From NCBI GenBank assembly GCA_025769875.1, contig JAGFNK010000119.1, positions 58,773 through 122,772 of the forward strand: a DNA stretch of 64,000 nt, read 5' to 3'. The notes under the pieces are model-generated. The model saw nothing but the letters and a program-made list of their open reading frames with translations. It was not told the DNA's origin and did not search any database. This document shows positions 1 through 10,972 of this stretch, piece after piece (within the stretch, counting starts at the first letter, position 1; the number at the start of each line of letters is the position of its first letter). The stretch comes from Russula earlei (lineage: Eukaryota; Basidiomycota; Agaricomycetes; Russulales; Russulaceae). The translations under genes were made by a program, and so were the position numbers.

Positions 1-1578
1 CCTCAAGGCCCTCATCAAACCGCAATATGTTGACCACATTCCCCGCGCAATCAAGAATCAGATGACCGTCAGCCAGATGCTTGACTCCAAGTCGGAACTC
101 GACAACAAGCAAAAGCTCTGCGACGACCTCGAGCTAAACAAGGTTTTGGATCGCGAAGTATCGCAGTTATCTGGAGGAGAGCTTCAGCGATTCGCGATCG
201 CCATGTCGTGCATTCAGCGCGCGGACGTGTTCGTCCTTTTGTCTCGTACACCGATGTCGCCTTACTCCCACCAGATACATGTTCGACGAGCCCTCGAGTT
301 ACTTGGACATAAGGCAACGACTGAAGGCCGCCGAAGTCATCCGTCAACTATTGACTCGTGACAACTATGTTGTCGCTGTGGAGCACGACTTGTCGGTTCT
401 CGACTACCTCTCCGACTTCGTGTGTTGTTTATACGGCAAGCCATCTATGTATGGCGTCGTCACGATGCCTTACTCTGTGCGGGAAGGTCAGCAGCAAATC
501 GACTCGCCTGTCATCCGTTGTTAAAATCACCCAGGTATCAATATCTTCCTGGACGGTTTCGTCCCTACCGAGAATTTGCGATTCCGGGAGGAATCTCTTT
601 CTTTCAAGATGGTAGAAACTGCGGAGGAAATCCTGGTCGATAAGACGCGGCACTATGCCTACCCGGCCATGACGAAAACGCTCGGTAGTTTCAAATTGAC
701 GGTGGAAGAGGGCTCGTTCACTGATTCTGAAATCATCGTCATGCTTGGCGAGAACGGGACGGGGAAGACGACATTTGTGCGTCTGCTCGCCGGGGAGGAA
801 CCTGACGACCCAACACACAAGCAAAGCTTGGCTGTGTCACTCAAGCCCCAGACCATCTCGCCCAAGTTTCCAGGCACTGTCCGCATGCTATTGTTGAAAC
901 AGATCAAGGCTGCCTTTATGCACGCGCAGTTCCAGAGTGACGTCGTGAAACCGATGAACATCGAAACTATCATTGATCAGGAAGTCAAGACGTTGTCAGG
1001 TGGTGAGCTCCAGCGCGTAGCGATTGTGCTGGCACTCGGAAAGCCCAACGTGAATGTTTATCTCATTGATGAGCCCTCGTCGTACGTTTTTCAACGTCTC
1101 CGCTCAGGCCTGCGCGAACTAAGCGAAATTCAGTTTCCTTGATTCAGAGCAGCGCATCATCACGGCGAAAGTAATCAAGCGCTTCATCCTCCACGCGAAG
1201 AAAACGGCCTTTGTCATCGAGCACGATTTCATAATGGCGACTTACCTCGCTGACCGCGTCATTGTCTTTGAGGGCACTCCCGCCATAGCCGCCACCGCCA
1301 CTCCGTATGATTATTTTGTCTTTGTGCCATAATATGGTAAAGACCGATCACGACCGTATCTCTGCAGGCCACAATCGCTCCTGACGGGGATGAACAAATT
1401 CCTTCAGTCGCTGGAGATAACGTTCCGTCGCGACCCCACGAACTTCCGCCCACGTGTGAACAAACTCAATTCGGTCAAGGACAAGGAACAGAAAGGTCTG
1501 TGCGCCGTCCATCGTTTGCGAGCGCCTTCTGACAGCTTTTGTTCAGTCTCGGGAAATTACTTCTTCCTTGAGGAGTGA
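1..1578 (+). CDS. RLI1: RLI1/ABCE1 ribosome-recycling ABC ATPase, 3' part (5' end outside window)
   Basis: Rli1/ABCE1 is a soluble twin-ATPase that splits ribosomes after termination and acts in translation initiation and ribosome export. The reading frame enters at base 2 and follows exons 1-228, 275-486, 535-1081, 1134-1304, 1368-1495 and 1547-1578; all introns are GT-AG and 46-63 nt. Visible motifs in order: NBD1 signature [11 protein letters not shown], Walker [11 protein letters not shown] formed across the first junction, H-loop VEHDLS, NBD2 Walker [10 protein letters not shown], signature [11 protein letters not shown], Walker B LIDEPSSFLD formed across the fourth junction, H-loop VIEHDF, hinge-like C terminus with SLLTGMN, and the family-typical end SGNYFFLEE. 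The N-terminal iron-sulphur domain and NBD1 Walker A lie upstream of the window. It appears intact; stop codons in raw frames fall in introns. Identification is by recall of the family and is very secure. Confidence 0.95.
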
Positions 1579-2427
1579 ATACATTCTGCCCCTGCGCCAC
1601 CGTACAATGTATGTATGATGGATGCACTACCTTGGGACGGACGGCCAAGGCCTCTCTCAATTTCTTAGTTGGCCATAGGTCTCAGTGTCGTGCGGCTGTG
1701 AAGGGTGGATAGCGTTGTATGTAACTTGGCCCCCCTGTAGCTTTACAACGGTGGAGCGCCTTTACGAAGGCAACCAAGGAAGTTGTACTGTACCGGATGG
1801 ACGGATTACAGCTGTGTGGCCTTGGCGTTGTGTTGATATCCGTCCCCGTCCAGTTACCGTTTTTCCAGTTACCGCGAAGGGCCGCTCGGTCGGGGTTGAA
1901 AATATTACAAGGTCAGCGAGTGAACAGCTCTTTTGTGTCTCCGTTCGCACGCCGTAATCCTGGGGCCAGACCTCGGTGTACTACGGTGCGCGCAGGTCGT
2001 TCGCGACGTTATCTCTGCAGTGATGTGGGGAGCTCTGCGACCATTTGCCTATGACGTGCGTCGAGCCTGCTGATTACTATTATGTCAGTCAGGGCTTGAG
2101 CGGGGAGCACAAGGTTTTCGTTCTTGATCCCTGTACTGTACAGTATCCAAGGACGCTCTTTCCATCGTCTCCGTACTTCTTTCCCATTCCCCATACCCCT
2201 TCTCATGTTTTCGTTCTCCCTCGAAAGATAATCCTCGTTCCCAGCTTGGCTGCTCGCCTCCCTACCACACATACAGCTCCACCGCAGTTTCCCTGACTGC
2301 ACGTGAAAGACATTACCCGCCAACTACTGCATCACCTCCCACACTCTCGAGTACGCCATACTGTTGCGATCGAAATTGTACGTCTGCCCTTTATTCGCAT
2401 GTCTTCCTCCGCCTATCACGAGGTCTC
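1579..2427. other. Intergenic stretch, no gene recognised
   Basis: Between the RLI1 stop codon and the left Copia LTR. It contains only short open frames with no recognisable motif. A short ATG-led frame beginning near 2400 runs into the retrotransposon insertion point; rejoined across the insertion it would continue for a few dozen codons, but nothing supports it as a real gene. The RLI1 3' UTR and terminator presumably lie in the first few hundred bases. Confidence 0.5.
2423..2427. repeat. Left target-site duplication of the Copia element (GTCTC)
   Basis: GTCTC directly precedes the left LTR and recurs at 7084-7088 directly after the right LTR. A 5-bp duplication is normal for Copia integrase. 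Confidence 0.92.
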
Positions 2428-2864
2428 TGTTGAATCGCGCAGTGATGAGGTAGATTAGATCGTAATAGATCTAATAAAAATGATATTCAGTTTCTGTGAG
2501 AAGAAACTGTTGTGTCATATTTACCTAATAAAAATGATACTACAACGCGTAATCAGCTACTGATAAGATCGTGAGATAGTAAGTACTTACTTCAGTTTCT
2601 GTGAGAAGAAACTGAAGTATCTACTGTATGTACGACGCTCTTAAGTATCTGAGAGCGTCCCTAATTATTTTGTCTATAGTAACTATCAAATTGTTTTCAC
2701 GATCACTATGTGCTAGCTACCGATTGTCTTAGATCATACTATCAATTTTGTTATCGTACGCGTTTCAGCAACTGATCTGAAACGCTTATGTGGTCCGGGC
2801 CTGTGGGCCGCCCGGGCAGTTTGGGCCGACGCGTCAAACGCTTCGGCTACTCTTTATCTCAACA
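2428..2864 (-). repeat. Left LTR (3' LTR in element orientation) of the Copia element
   Basis: 437 bp, TGTTGA...TCAACA, matching 6647-7083 along its whole length by eye. It contains several short perfect hairpins: two copies of CAGTTTCT/AGAAACTG around a 6-nt loop, CGCTCTTAAG...GAGAGCG, and GCGTTTCAG/CTGAAACGC. The hairpins may mark transcription end or RNA structure, but that is inference. Confidence 0.93.
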
Positions 2865-2970
2865 TCCCCCCGTGATCTAGACAGTCAGTAGATTGGATCA
2901 GATGAGACCTAACCCAGTGACGAAGGAGTGCATTCGCGCGTGGCGTGCGTGCATCTTGGTAGACCATCAA

Positions 2971-3080
2971 GTGGGTGAGTCGGTAAGACTGTGAGTCGAG
3001 AGACTCCAAAAGGAAAGGTGAACGAGTGGGTGAGTCGATAAGACTGTGAGTCGAGAGACTCCAAAAGGAAAGGTGAACGC
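2971..3080. repeat. Tandem duplication of a 55-bp unit inside the Copia element
   Basis: Two adjacent copies (2971-3025 and 3026-3080) share GTGGGTGAGTCG, AAGACTGTGAGTCGAGAGAC and CCAAAAGGAAAGGTGAACG with about two differences. They lie just inside the 3' LTR. Confidence 0.85.
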
Positions 3081-3283
3081 GTGTGGACGCAGAGTCGATA
3101 GACTATCTATAGAGTGTTCAGATCTGCACATAGGGGAGGCTGCTGTTAAAACATTAATATATTGCCTAGTCGCCATAGGCGTTGCTTCTCCGGAGTGCTT
3201 GATCAAACGGATTTCCGCGTCGGAACGGAGCGGAATACGGAAGCGGAACGGAAGTCCGCCATCCCAAGGTGAGACCTCCGAGA

Positions 3284-3604
3284 TTACAGAAGCGGAGTGG
3301 AATCCGCCATCCCGAAGAAATCCGAGATGTGCCTTGATTGATCGATGTCTGTGTTAGCCGAGCGATCGCGTGTAACGCGGATCCCGAGGTATGACGCGAT
3401 CTTGGCTAGATCTGTCAACTCGTAGCGCGTAGACAAAGATAAATATTGCGCCCGTAGATGTGAGCGCTGCCCGTAGATGTGAGCGTCGAGACCGCGAGGG
3501 TCGCCTAAGATAATGATGTCATCGGCAGAGAGGATGTGAAGCAAAATGATAGTGGAGCAAAATGATAATGATAGTGGATCCCCCCGCGTCTTGGGCGATG
3601 ACAT
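3284..3604 (-). pseudogene. Copia reverse transcriptase fragment
   Basis: The minus-strand translation carries the Copia RT pieces ADDIIILGD (the catalytic YVDD region with Tyr-Val replaced by Ser-Ala upstream of DD), RYELTDLAKIASYLGIRVTR and a following SQ-type block ending in DSTPL, the usual order in RVT_2 domains. The first part of RT is missing or scrambled and RNase H is not evident. The frame is closed on both sides, so this is a remnant. The hypermutable repeat array at 3603-3770 lies just upstream in the coding direction. Confidence 0.75.
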
Positions 3605-3770
3605 ATGTCCGCATGAGAATGCGTGAGCGCGAAGCCGAGATAAGTGCCCGCATGGGAATGCGTGCGCGTGAAACCGATGCCCGCATGAGAATGCGTGCGT
3701 ATGACTTGTGAAGCCCGCATGAGAATGCGTGCGTGCTAAGTCGATGCCCGCATGAGAATGCGTGCATGTA
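3603..3770. repeat. Minisatellite, five copies of a roughly 32-38 bp unit
   Basis: The core CCGCATGAGAATGCGTG (one copy with GGGAATG) recurs five times between about 3607 and 3767 with variable linkers of 15-20 bp containing GAAAC/CGATG-like sequence. The core is itself an imperfect palindrome around GCAT...ATGC, so each unit could form a short hairpin. It lies directly upstream, in coding direction, of the reverse-transcriptase fragment. Confidence 0.85.
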
Positions 3771-5255
3771 AACGCGAGTCACTAAGGACTCCATGAGAAC
3801 GTAAGTCCCATGTACGATAGGCCTGTGTAAGACCAAAAAGCGTTTTCGGTGTGATGAAACCTTGCGATTGCTCCAAATAATTCTAATCTTCTTCACCCAG
3901 TGAGCCGATGACAAACGTCGACAAGACGTCCTCGGATCTCCCGATCCATATGCTAGCGTGGCCAACGCTGAACAAGAGTCGCTAAGACTCGGACCTGGCT
4001 ACTGGTGAGAAGGTTTCATCGATGTCAATGCCTTGTAAATTGGGTGAACCCCTGTGCAGCTGAAACGCGCGCGAAATCTCCAAGATTTGCGTGCTGCACA
4101 CCCATTCCGATAAGATCGACAAGATCCCAGGGACCATTTTTCGCAAGCGCGCCGATCACGTATGGATACGCGACTTGCCACTCATCGGCAAAATCCGATA
4201 AAGTGCCTTCCATATGTAGCCCACTGATCGTTTCCGCGTGGCCGAGCCGTATGTGATAAGCGCCCTCTCGCATCTGTGTGTGCAGTCCCTCCGAGACATT
4301 CGGAACGTGGACGCGAGCAAGACCCAAGATGTGTAACTGAGAGCGGATGCGGTGGACCAATGAATTGTCCCAATAATGCTGAGTGAGGATGGCGTAAACG
4401 GTATGGCGGAACGCGTGTAATTGGCTGTATAGGCGGGGTAAGGTATAGTGAGTGTGGTGTGAGGGAATCTAATGGGGTTTCCGGAGGCGCGGAACGAAGT
4501 GCCGACGATCCGGTTCATGTGAAATTAAGGCAGAGAATGTCACCGGTCCTGTAGGGACCAAGAGTTGTGCAGGCGGAGCAGTGTCTGTAACATGTCCCCT
4601 GGCTATGCAGTATGCGCTTGTCGTGCGATAAGATCGCGATGGTCAGGCGTGTAGACATACGCCCTACATCTAAAGAAGGCGGAATTGTGAGACGACCGGA
4701 GTCAGTCCGTCCGTTCACAGTGTATGAAGTGTGCGTGCACAGAGAATGCGTGATGGAGTCCGATCATTAGTATGGACGGCAGCGTTAGTACTAAGCTCCA
4801 GAACCCGAGAGTGAGACCAGCGCCGTGTAACTTTTGAACGCGTGTTGTCTTCAAGGGTCCGATTCCATCTATCCGGCACTCTATTCTCCTGTGGTAAATC
4901 TGGCATTGTTAATCTATGTATGATCCCTCATTGAACTGATAAGTATGTGAGCGCGCGTTGCCTCAATAGCTAGCGCCTCGTATTGGTCTCGCATGCAGCA
5001 GATCGGCTAAGGTGCTGTAGATAATTTTGTAGCCGAGGATCCGATCGCTAAGGGGAAACCCAGAAAAGAAGCGTTCGGTTGCCGAGTGTATACTCCGGAC
5101 AGGATAACTGATCGCGATCCGTGAAGCCAAGCGAGATCCGGGTACCGGAATCACAGTAATAGATTAACGCGCGTGTGGACATATGCCTCATGCGCTGATG
5201 CTGGATGTGGAATGATAGGACACTTCTTTGCACTTGTAGAGCTGGAGTTATGAAG

Positions 5256-5542
5256 TTAATACACAATAGATTGTTCTCCAGCCAGCTGTGCGCGATCTTC
5301 CGATCTTTGATGTGTAAATTTGAACACCCCTCTTGAGTGTATGTGATGCATCCCTCGTTCCGAAGTAGCGCGCGTACTGTGTAGTCGCATGCATCGGCCT
5401 TCGGTACATGTAGAATGTCTATGAGAGTTAATAAGGATATCTCCAAGGCCTTCCGGCCAGCAGGACGGACGCAGATCCAGTCCCAATCTGTCTGATGACT
5501 GTATAACCTCCCAGAGTAATGGATTTGGAGGCCGGAGCGCAA
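5256..5542 (-). pseudogene. Copia GAG-pre-integrase region remnant
   Basis: On the minus strand a block reads LTLIDILHVPKAD, then EGCITYTQEGCSNL, then KDRKIAHSWLENNLLCI. This order is that of the Copia protease/GAG-pre-integrase junction, where the family has a VLYVP-like strand followed by G-x-x-I and W-x-x-x-LY. The zinc-binding integrase head and integrase core expected downstream (to the left) are not recognisable. Assignment is by motif order only. Confidence 0.55.
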
Positions 5543-5819
5543 ATAACGAAGTCGGGGGTCCGGAACGGACTAATATGATGAGGAGCTCCGTAGTCGATCA
5601 AGATCTAGTTGCTGCGTAAAAGGGAAACCAGAATCTCATATTCATCGGACGTCCGATACCTCGGTGATAGGAGCAGTATTGCCCACTATGTACGCTCTGA
5701 TGTTTCTGTCAGTGCCTGTCACTTTTGTATTCGTCGCCTTCTCCTTCCGGTAGTCCAGACTGCGTGCCCAAGTTTATTGCAATAGCAGCATTGTATCTCG
5801 GACGTAGCGTTGTGTGTCT

Positions 5820-6209
5820 TTAGCGGAAGACTATATTTTGTGAGGCGGAGAGGCCGGCCCGACAACCATCTTCATTTGATCCGTACCTGGATCGTGTGGG
5901 GAAAGGTTCATCGGAGCGCCGGAGGCTAGAATTTGTCGACGCGACAGCCGAGTAAGCGTCGGGTAACGTGAAATGAAGATTCGATATGAATAAATGGTTA
6001 TATTGGAGAGTGATCCATGCATCGTTTGTTGCAATCGCGGGAACGTCTGATGTGTGTCGTTTAACGTCTAGGAAGGTGCGTGTAAGGGATGCCCATGTGT
6101 AGAACGCTTGACATTGATCTGACGCCGCCGTATGCGCGTTTGAGTTCCTCCCACTTGAGCTTGCAAGTATACAATTTAGTGTCATTTTTGTTACTGCCGA
6201 TGTGACCAT
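5820..6209 (-). pseudogene. Possible Copia gag remnant
   Basis: A 129-codon minus-strand frame contains TNDAWITLQYNHLF and spacing reminiscent of the UBN2-type gag helix around a conserved AW-x-x-L. It sits where gag belongs, between the 5' LTR at 6647 and the pre-integrase block. No zinc knuckle is visible. It is weakly supported and rests mainly on position. Confidence 0.35.
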
Positions 6210-6646
6210 CTGGATGTATATTTCAGAAGCGCGTGCGTCTAAAAGAGTTCTCCCTCAGCGTCCTAAGAAGTGTTGCTGGAGGGGCTATCATCTGTAACTG
6301 TAATGCGACGCGCGATGGGGTAATGGCCAGTAAGCGAGATGACCAAGCGAGTGATCAAGATCGAGGAGGGAACGTAAACATTAGGCGAGGTGCCGTGTGA
6401 TTCGATTAGGTAAATGGGGTGATAAAGCCAATCTGGGCAAGTGGAGCAAATACGCGTGCCAGATGTTAGAAATCCGATCAGTACCCCTGACGCGTGGGTC
6501 AAAACTTCGATCCAAGTACCGAAAGTATGGGGTGTCGTTCTGATGAACAGTGGCTCGTGAAGGGGAGAGAAATGTGTCGATAGACTGTGTGAGCTTGTGT
6601 GTGGATTTCTGTCTTGGGAATTTAGTATTGGGCAGGGCCCATAACC

Positions 6647-7083
6647 TGTTGAATCGCGCAGTGATGAGGTAGATTAGATCGTAATAGATCTAATAAAAAT
6701 GATATTCAGTTTCTGTGAGAAGAAACTGTTGTGTCATATTTACCTAATAAAAATGATACTACAACGCGTAATCAGCTACTGATAAGATCGTGAGATAGTA
6801 AGTACTTACTTCAGTTTCTGTGAGAAGAAACTGAAGTATCTACTGTATGTACGACGCTCTTAAGTATCTGAGAGCGTCCCTAATTATTTTGTCTATAGTA
6901 ACTATCAAATTGTTTTCACGATCACTATGTGCTAGCTACCGATTGTCTTAGATCATACTATCAATTTTGTTATCGTACGCGTTTCAGCAACTGATCTGAA
7001 ACGCTTATGTGGTCCGGGCCTGTGGGCCGCCCGGGCAGTTTGGGCCGACGCGTCAAACGCTTCGGCTACTCTTTATCTCAACA
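6647..7083 (-). repeat. Right LTR (5' LTR in element orientation) of the Copia element
   Basis: Second copy of the 437-bp repeat, equal in length and apparently in sequence to 2428-2864. On the minus strand it is followed by the primer-binding-site-like GGTTATGGGCCC, which defines it as the 5' LTR of a minus-strand element. The duplication GTCTC follows at 7084-7088. Confidence 0.93.
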
Positions 7084-8251
7084 GTCTCGTCAACCTGGTT
7101 TCATCGTCAAATAAGCGCAACACGAGTCCGTCCACTGAGGAAGAGAGCACGAACTGTAAAGCTGGTGCGCCAGCTCCGACGCGCCTACCCTGCAACACTG
7201 CCCCATTCGCGTAATTGATCAAGCTGACCGCTTAACTCCATCCTCCACACAGGTACTGCGCACCCCTCTCTTTTGGCTCGACCCCTGCTCCCGCACTATA
7301 CGATGTTACGTTAGTGCACCGTTATGTGAATCCCTCCATCCTTGGCAATCCTTCCTCCACCCTGCGGCACTGCTGCGGCACCTGCCGCCCAAGTCGTCCC
7401 TCCGTCCAAGCTCTTCCCGCCACCCCGCCCAAAAATGATTCGGCTAATACTTAAAGTACCTAATACTACCTATAGGAGGAAGGCGAGGCGTCTGTTCATG
7501 ACAACGCTGAGGAATCAGGTTTGACGGATAACCTGACACGTTTGATCTGGAGCAGCATACAACCATGGATCTGACTTCTGCAAGCTTCTGACTGCTGCCA
7601 TGCTGCGCCCTCTTGAATTACTACATAAATTGACTCTTTCGGATCTTAGCTCGGACAAGCGGTCAGTATCTTTAGTCAAGGTCTACTGCTACTGGAACAA
7701 TACACGTTGATCGCGTTCACATCGTACGTACTTTGCCTTGAGTTTGGCAGTCCTCGGCGTGCTTTCTATGTTTATCACACTTGTATTCAATCAAAAAAAA
7801 AAAAAGCTTGTTCCAGTAGATTGTAGAATGATCGTACCACCGTTGGTGCCAAGGTGGGAAACAAATAGGTGACATTGTCGCATGTGTCGTTTAATGCATC
7901 AATAGTGGGCTAATGTTAGCGTTGCGGTACATCGGGCCCATGTCTAATATTCTTACCATAAGATTCTAGTTCTATCCTAAGTTTTGGGAATAGATCATTG
8001 AGCCTGGCGCCCTCGTGGGTCCCCTCATCGCAAAACAGCGCTTGGTGGGAGATGCTGTCTGACTGGCGTCTGCGCGCTACCGGTCCATCTCAACAGTTTC
8101 CTCAGAAAATTAAAAACCATCGTATAAATACAGATCATATCCATTGTGCTGAACACAATCGCAAAGCACAAAACGTAACTCGTAGTCGTCGAAGTACGCG
8201 TGTATTCTCATACACGCGAGCGAAGAGACATCGGGCTGTCTTAAGAAGTCA
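7084..8251. other. Intergenic stretch, no gene recognised
   Basis: This continues the sequence interrupted by the Copia element and runs to the stop codon of the minus-strand membrane-protein gene. It holds an A-rich tract of 12 at about 7793-7804 and only short frames. The 143-codon plus-strand frame at 7998-8429 overlaps the C-terminal exon of the minus-strand gene and is best read as its shadow. Confidence 0.5.
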
Positions 8252-9146
8252 TCAGTTAAACAAGGACGTTGGACGGGTACGTAATGTACCTCCGGTGTCG
8301 GGAGACGATTCCAAATCCATCGAAACAGAATTCATGGTATTAAGGTTGGCGGGCCGAGCTGACGCCAGCCTCGAAGCTTTGGAGGGATTGAACCCTATGT
8401 CATCTGGATTTGGCACAGTCGTTTTCTGAAATGCAATAAGTGTAATGATTCGTAGAGCGAGGAACGAGGCTCACCCAGGTATCACGTAAAAGCTCTTTGG
8501 CATGATCTTTGAGATCCCCGACAGCGGCCCGGAACGCTGTGTATGGAAAGTGACACTCTCTCCAGAAATGACGCGTTTTCAGAATGCATTTTCAGTCTAC
8601 AGTAAGCATCCGAAAGGCTACACAGTGCGATGAATTCGAATTCGAGAGAAAGGTGAAACACCAATTGACAATACGCACATTTCGAGTTCTGTCTCCAGTT
8701 GTTCAGGGCTTTTCGGGGTTCCTTCATGGGACGGTTGGCTCTGACAGGTGGCCTGAATCTCCTCCCGTCGTTGAGGAGAAAGTTTTTTTTTTTGGAGTGT
8801 TGCTCTAACCTTATCCAACATTATCTCACTTCCCTCGAGGGAAGTATCGGGAGAACCGTAAGACTGATAAATTGATACAGCGCCCGCTCCTCCGGCAATC
8901 AAGCTGACGACATTTGCCGCGTTCCCCAACGTTAGCCAAGCATAATCAGTCATTCTTTGTATGTCGTCTTCAGTACCCTTGTAACACATGCGCATTGATC
9001 CACTGACCTTCAAGTTGGTTCTGAATCGATAGTTGAAAACTGGCGGAGAATAATGACACAGTCAATACTCCACCGAAGAAAGTAAAGTTCAATAAGGGAA
9101 CGAGGGTGCTAGTAAATATATCCGATGCAATGTCGGTTCTGCTCAT
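8252..9146 (-). CDS. Hypothetical membrane protein
   Basis: I do not recognise this family by name. The ATG is at 9146. Exon 1 (9146-9008) encodes MSRTDIASDIF and a first hydrophobic segment (about residues 15-40, LLNFTFFGGVLTVSLFSASF). A 40-nt GT-AG intron (9007-8968) leads to exon 2 with a second hydrophobic segment (WLTLGNAANVVSLIAGGAGAV). A 57-nt stretch 8809-8753 could be either intron or coding, as it has GT-AG ends but keeps frame. Further pieces are an amphipathic block TAFRAAVGDLKDHAKELL ending at 8475 and a last exon 8425-8252 of 58 codons, hydrophilic and Ser/Pro-rich, ending TSLFN. Intron positions between 8700 and 8560 are not settled. The picture is a small two-helix membrane protein with a cytosolic tail. 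Confidence 0.7.
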
Positions 9147-9680
9147 GAGGGTTTTATATGAGCATGAACGTGGCGGGCGGTTGCGAGGGGTATAGCATAT
9201 AAAGCTAGAAGAACAGTTGTTTGAGCGTAGAGCGGTGAGCTCAATTCAAATACGATATAAGGCAAGGCTTGTTGTACTTGCATGTATGCAGGCCCACGCG
9301 ATTGATTGTGACGTGGTATACATCCATAATATTGATGTCACTGTGTTGACTGGTGCCGATTAGAAACGGCCTGCTCAAAGACACAGCCCTATAACTGAAC
9401 GCCGAGAGGCTGGGGCTAACAGGCTATGCGAACGATTGAGGTTGACATACGTTGCCTCTGCCGTTCCAACTTCTTCAAGCCAAGGAATTTGCAACGCTCC
9501 CACTCCAGGGACGCCTCTTGTCGGAGAGAACAATAGAGCATGTCAGGTTGATCGCCGTCCGTGCGCCAAATGATTTTGAGCCAGCGCGATCTCCGCTAGA
9601 GCTGTTCCCACGCCTTGTTTCGTCCACAGTACGAACATTTTTATTTCCCTACCTGGAGTCAACGGTCATCCAGTATCGAC
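9147..9680. other. Bidirectional promoter region between two divergent genes
   Basis: This separates the minus-strand membrane-protein gene from the plus-strand kinase-like gene. It should contain both promoters. I see no strong TATA box or other recognisable element; the open frame at 9452-9745 shows no motif, though in another frame coding may start as early as 9615. Confidence 0.4.
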
Positions 9681-10972
9681 ATGCAAGTCACCTCGAACAC
9701 TTCCCAGTCAAGGTTTATGGGGCCAGTAAATTTATACACCCATGAAGTCAGGTGGAGAGACCGCCAGCTTTTCCTCGAATCTAAGGGCTACATGCTCCGT
9801 CCAAGGCTCCGACCAGGGTGGACTCCATCTTGGCTATCAACAGGACAGGAGTACTATACTTGCGAAGATTCCTCGCGTCTTCCAGTGAGCGAAAATGATG
9901 CTTCCATGGATATTATCATATCTTTTCACTAGTTCCGTCCTTTACTGGTTGACGCGACCCGTATATCAGACGACAAGCTCGTATACATCAAAGAAGTTAC
10001 TACGAGCGACTTGGAGTCACGCTTAGCATTGATACTCAGCGCAATTGACGACCCCGCGAATCATTCGGTTCCCATTATAGATACCTTTGTGGACTCTGAC
10101 GACGAGGCAATTTCGTACATAGTTATGCCGTTCCTGCGTTTGATCGACGATCCCCCTTTTGAAACCATCGCGGAGATGTTGGACTTTGTTGATCAGCTTC
10201 TGGAAGTGCGTTGAGGGCATGAATTGATTGAGTTAGGTCATCGCTAATGCATTGCTAGGGTCTCGTCTTCATGCATTCACAAGGCGTTGCACATCGGTTT
10301 GTCTTCTGATTTTTCTTCGAAATTGGATACTAATGTATCTCCATGGTACAGAGATTGCTCCCTTAAAAATATCTTAATGGATGCAAGTCGAATGTTCCCG
10401 CAAGGACATCACCCCGTGGAACGTAGCTTTCTCCATGATATAACGACTGTTGCTCCTAGGATACCTCGTTTAGATGCCCGGGTCAGGTATTACTTTATTG
10501 ACTATGGCATTTCGTCGTACTTTCCGGCAGGGGAGCAACGTCAACTCGTTCTCGGTCGCGCGGGTCGCGACCAGGATGTTCCTGAACTGTCTAATACCGT
10601 GCCTTATGACCCGTTCAAAGTGGATATTTTCACCATTGGCAACGTATTACGTTGCGAATTTCAGAATGTGGGCTTTCACCCTCTGCCTCCTCACATGATT
10701 GTCTCACTTCTGCGCAGCATTACTCCAATTTAGGATTCTTCACGCCCTTGATCGAGAATATGACACAAAGGGACCCAAGTAGCCGCCCCTCGGCCGAACA
10801 GGCCCTCCAACAATGGCGAACTCTCCGCACTCGTATCAATATTTTACATCGTTATTGGAGGCTTCGGGACTGCAAAGAGCCACCAATCGCCATATTCGTC
10901 CTGGATATGTTCTATTTATTAGGGTTCATCTTCAGGTTCCTTGGCAGGATAGTGCGACGCAGTTCTACTTAA
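9681..10972 (+). CDS. Protein-kinase-like protein of a basidiomycete-type family
   Basis: Exons 9681-9884, 9933-10205, 10259-10296, 10352-10667 and 10718-10972 total 1086 nt and give 361 residues. The third and fourth exons join to restore the catalytic loop GVAHRDCSLKNILMD (His-Arg-Asp at residues 171-173, Lys177, Asn178). A Lys at about residue 88 (LVYIKEV) fits the beta-3 ATP-anchoring lysine. The metal-binding DFG is replaced by DYG (YFIDYGISS). The C-lobe has YDPFKVDIFTIGN and a substrate-lobe helix with MTQRDPSSRPSAEQAL, the usual subdomain XI arginine context. The C terminus is hydrophobic (IFVLDMFYLLGFIFRFLG) and may associate with membranes. The start is the ATG at 9681 or 9717; the latter shortens the protein by 12. 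I know similar genes from Agaricomycetes but no established function. Activity is uncertain because no glycine loop is obvious. Confidence 0.82.

Larger units (their letters stand above)
2428..7083 (-). mobile_element. Complete-length Copia LTR retrotransposon, minus orientation, with decayed interior
   Basis: Two 437-bp direct repeats (2428-2864 and 6647-7083) begin TGTTGA and end TCAACA and look identical by eye. The element is flanked by the 5-bp duplication GTCTC (2423-2427 and 7084-7088). Orientation is minus: next to the right LTR the minus strand reads GGTTATGGGCCC, close to the initiator-tRNA-Met internal-fragment primer site used by many Copia elements, and next to the left LTR it reads a G-rich polypurine tract (ACGGGGGGA). 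Minus-strand remnants of gag, the GAG-pre-integrase region and reverse transcriptase occur in the expected order from right to left, but no frame is long enough to be functional. Identical LTRs argue for recent insertion, while the interior is broken, so it probably moved using proteins supplied in trans. Confidence 0.93.

Noticed and set aside
1..1578. Apparent frameshifts and stops in RLI1, suggesting a pseudogene
   Set aside because: All are removed by short GT-AG introns with consistent phase, and motifs are restored at each junction.
3603..3770. CRISPR array
   Set aside because: Repeats are variable, spacers are nearly repeated too, there are no cas genes, and the context is a fungal retrotransposon.
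7009..7218. Gene interrupted by the Copia element, joining about 2400-2427 to 7089-7218
   Set aside because: Rejoining gives a short open frame across the GTCTC site, but it has no motif and such a length is expected by chance.
7998..8429. 143-codon plus-strand ORF
   Set aside because: It overlaps the C-terminal exon of the minus-strand membrane-protein gene and has no motif of its own.
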